A stretch of 8,113 bases of DNA from Cellvibrionales bacterium UBA7375 (GTDB taxonomy: Bacteria > Pseudomonadota > Gammaproteobacteria > Pseudomonadales > Porticoccaceae): NCBI GenBank assembly GCA_002469845.1, contig DKNZ01000059.1, forward strand, positions 504 to 8,616, written 5' to 3'. This document shows positions 6,287-8,113 of the stretch, one piece after another. How positions within the stretch are numbered: position 1 is the first letter of the stretch; each line of letters begins with the position of its first letter. The position numbers and the translations under genes were made by a program. The notes under the pieces were generated by a model. It was not told the DNA's origin and searched no databases. It was given only the letters and a program-made list of their open reading frames with translations.

Positions 6287-6301
6287 TTATCCGAGGATTA
6301 A

Positions 6302-7876
6302 ATGAGCGATTTAAGAAAAATTTCCCGCGCCCTAATTAGTGTGTCAGATAAAACTGGCATTGTTGAATTTGCCCAAACACTGAATGAACACGGCGTAGAG
6401 ATACTGTCTACTGGCGGTACATTTAAGCTGCTAAAAGAACAGGGTGTTCAGGTTGTTGAGGTGTCAGATTACACTGGTTTTCCAGAGATGATGGATGGCC
6501 GCGTTAAAACTCTACACCCTAAGGTGCATGGTGGTATTTTAGGACGCCGCGGCACCGATGAGAAGGTTATGGATGAGCATGGCATCAAAGCCATTGATAT
6601 GGTGGTTGTAAACCTTTATCCATTTGCGGCAACGGTTGTTGATCCCAATTGCGAATTACCTAGGGCTATTGAAAATATTGATATCGGTGGGCCCACTATG
6701 GTGCGCTCGGCGGCTAAAAATCATCGTGATGTTGCGATTGTGGTGAATGCTAGCGATTACCAAACAGTCACTGAAGAAATGCAGGCCAATCAAGGGCAAC
6801 TCGATTATGAAACGCGCTACCAGCTGATGGTAAAGGCGTTTGAACATACGGCTGGTTATGACGGCATGATTGCTAATCACTTTGGTGCTCGTGATACTAG
6901 CAATACAGCGCGTGATTTTTCCGATACCTACAATGTACAGTACGTTAAAACTCAGGAAATGCGCTATGGTGAGAATCCTCACCAAAAAGCAGCATTTTAC
7001 ACAGAGGCCAATCCAACCGATGCCAGCGTTTCCACTGCAACGCAAATTCAAGGGAAGGAACTTTCCTTTAATAATATTGCTGATACTGATGCGGCCTTAG
7101 AAACGGTCAAACAGTTTGATGAGCCGGCGTGTGTGATTGTTAAACATGCTAACCCCTGCGGTGTGGCTGTCGCGGTCGATATATCAACTGCCTATGAATT
7201 AGCTTTTGCCACCGATCCAGAATCTGCTTTTGGTGGCATTATTGCGTTTAACCGCGAATTAGACGCAAAAACTGCCGCTGATATTTGTGAAAAACAGTTT
7301 GTTGAAGTGATTATTGCACCATCGATTGCTGAAGAGGCAAAAGCGGTAGTGAGCGCTAAGAAAAATGTGCGACTTCTTGAATGTGGCGCTTGGAATGACC
7401 AACGTCCCCAGGATTTTGACTACAAACGGGTTAATGGCGGGCTGTTAATTCAGCATCGTGATAACGGCATGATTAGTCATGATGATTTAAAAGTAGTTAG
7501 TGAGCGGGTGCCCTCTGAGCAAGAAATGAAGGATATGCTGTTTGCTTGGAAAGTGGCGAAAATGGTTAAGTCGAATGCCATTATCTATGCCAAAAATAAT
7601 CAAACAGTGGGTGTAGGTGCTGGTCAAATGAGCCGTATTAATAGCGCGCGAATTGCTGCCATAAAAGCTGAACATGCAGGCCTTGAGGTCAAGGGTGCGG
7701 TGATGGCTTCCGATGCATTTTTTCCTTTCCGTGATGGTATTGATAATGCGGGTCAAGCCGGTATTAGCTGTATCATTCAGCCAGGCGGCTCAATGCGTGA
7801 CGATGAAGTAATTACGGCAGCTAATGAGCACGGCATGGCTATGGTATTTACCGGTATGCGCCACTTCAGGCACTAA
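6302..7876 (+). CDS. purH: Bifunctional AICAR transformylase / IMP cyclohydrolase
   Basis: PurH catalyses the last two steps of de novo purine synthesis: formylation of AICAR with 10-formyltetrahydrofolate, then ring closure to IMP. The 524 residues fit the family. The N-terminal IMP cyclohydrolase domain (about 1-195, MGS-like fold) shows SVSDKTGI (13-20), STGGT (36-40), GFPEMMDGRVKTLHPKVHGG (59-78) and GGPTMVRSAAKNH (129-141). The transformylase domain (about 200-524) shows MRYGENPHQ (220-228), the catalytic Lys281-His282 in KHANPCG, DPESAFGG (305-312), KSNAI (423-427), GQMSR (441-445) and SDAFFPFRDGID (470-481). It ends in the conserved MRHFRH. GAGGA at 6293-6297 precedes the ATG by 4 bases. 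It is probably cotranscribed with dusB-fis. purD, its usual partner, is not immediately downstream; the next gene is convergent. Confidence 0.98.
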   Translation: MSDLRKISRALISVSDKTGIVEFAQTLNEHGVEILSTGGTFKLLKEQGVQVVEVSDYTGFPEMMDGRVKTLHPKVHGGILGRRGTDEKVMDEHGIKAIDMVVVNLYPFAATVVDPNCELPRAIENIDIGGPTMVRSAAKNHRDVAIVVNASDYQTVTEEMQANQGQLDYETRYQLMVKAFEHTAGYDGMIANHFGARDTSNTARDFSDTYNVQYVKTQEMRYGENPHQKAAFYTEANPTDASVSTATQIQGKELSFNNIADTDAALETVKQFDEPACVIVKHANPCGVAVAVDISTAYELAFATDPESAFGGIIAFNRELDAKTAADICEKQFVEVIIAPSIAEEAKAVVSAKKNVRLLECGAWNDQRPQDFDYKRVNGGLLIQHRDNGMISHDDLKVVSERVPSEQEMKDMLFAWKVAKMVKSNAIIYAKNNQTVGVGAGQMSRINSARIAAIKAEHAGLEVKGAVMASDAFFPFRDGIDNAGQAGISCIIQPGGSMRDDEVITAANEHGMAMVFTGMRHFRH

Positions 7877-7888
7877 TTTTTTGTAACA

Positions 7889-8113
7889 TTAAACGGGTGC
7901 TTTAATCCGCTTAAATTCTTTCAGTGCCAATTCGCGAGACTGTTTTACATCTACAATTGGCATTGGATAATTCTCTCCTAGAGATACATTAGCTGAGGCT
8001 AATATTTCTGCCGGTGCCAGCCAAGGTGCATGGATATATTTTGCCGGCATATCGGCTAATTCAGGAACATATTGTCGGATATAGTCACCCTGCTTATCGA
8101 ACTTTTCACTTTG
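7889..8113 (-). CDS. Deoxyribodipyrimidine photolyase (cryptochrome/photolyase family), C-terminal fragment
   Basis: This is the last 74 codons of a gene entering from the right edge, with its TAA stop at 7889-7891. Photolyases use FAD and blue light to split cyclobutane pyrimidine dimers in DNA. The fragment covers the C-terminal end of the FAD-binding helical domain: SEKFDKQGDYIRQYVPEL (residues 2-19 of the fragment), KYIHAPWLAP (25-34), then LGENYPMPIVDVKQSRELAL (45-64). These match the ending of E. coli PhrB (KFD..G..IR..LPEL, H.PW, YP.PIV) as I recall it. The main FAD-binding and tryptophan electron-transfer residues lie outside the window, so I cannot tell CPD photolyase from a cryptochrome-like relative, though the tail favours a class I CPD photolyase such as phrB. 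It converges with purH across a 12-bp gap without an obvious terminator. Confidence 0.88.
   Translation of the reverse strand, partial: QSEKFDKQGDYIRQYVPELADMPAKYIHAPWLAPAEILASANVSLGENYPMPIVDVKQSRELALKEFKRIKAPV

Noticed and set aside
6656..7051. 131-codon minus-strand open frame inside purH
   Set aside because: It lies wholly within a strongly conserved gene on the other strand and shows no recognisable domain; it is a shadow frame.
7877..7912. Bidirectional terminator between purH and the photolyase gene
   Set aside because: A T run is present, but no stem longer than about 3 bp could be formed next to it by eye.
1..8113. A novel defence, mobile or biosynthetic system
   Set aside because: Every substantial coding stretch belongs to a known housekeeping family in a conserved order. 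There are no repeat arrays, integrase or transposase genes, toxin-like small genes or shifts in composition beyond AT-rich gaps.

Overview
This window is a conserved housekeeping segment of a gammaproteobacterial chromosome. The Fis homologue has the same 98-residue length as the Escherichia coli protein, the gene pairs aroQ-accB-accC and dusB-fis are intact, and the overall order matches what I recall of the Pseudomonas arrangement (dsbD-family gene, aroQ, accB, accC, prmA, dusB, fis, purH). Base composition is moderate, with very AT-rich intergenic DNA. That suggests a marine or environmental lineage outside Pseudomonas itself, but I cannot assign a genus from this sequence.

Layout. (1) Positions 3-1184 hold the 3' part of a membrane thiol:disulfide reductase of the DsbD/ScsB family; its N-terminal periplasmic domain lies off the left edge. 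(2) Positions 1185-1649 are a 465-bp AT-rich intergenic region with no convincing gene. It contains candidate promoters, a 6-7-6 inverted repeat and a degenerate duplicated module. (3) Positions 1650-3929 carry aroQ (shikimate pathway), accB (biotin carrier) and accC (biotin carboxylase), closely spaced and probably one operon. (4) prmA (ribosomal protein L11 methyltransferase) follows 43 bp later. (5) A 143-bp gap with a candidate promoter and a leader hairpin precedes dusB (tRNA dihydrouridine synthase, apparent TTG start). dusB overlaps fis by four bases, and purH (last two steps of IMP synthesis) begins 15 bp after fis. (6) The C-terminal 74 codons of a DNA photolyase gene enter from the right edge on the minus strand and converge on purH with a 12-bp gap.

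The genes form two growth-linked transcription units. One supplies chorismate precursors and malonyl-CoA for fatty acids and leads into ribosome modification. The other links tRNA modification, the nucleoid protein Fis and purine synthesis.

I see no CRISPR array, intact mobile element, RNA gene, defence cassette or novel multi-gene system. The points most worth a second look are the duplicated module and inverted repeat upstream of aroQ, the ScsB-like rather than classical DsbD sequence of the first gene, and the TTG start and hairpin leader of dusB-fis.
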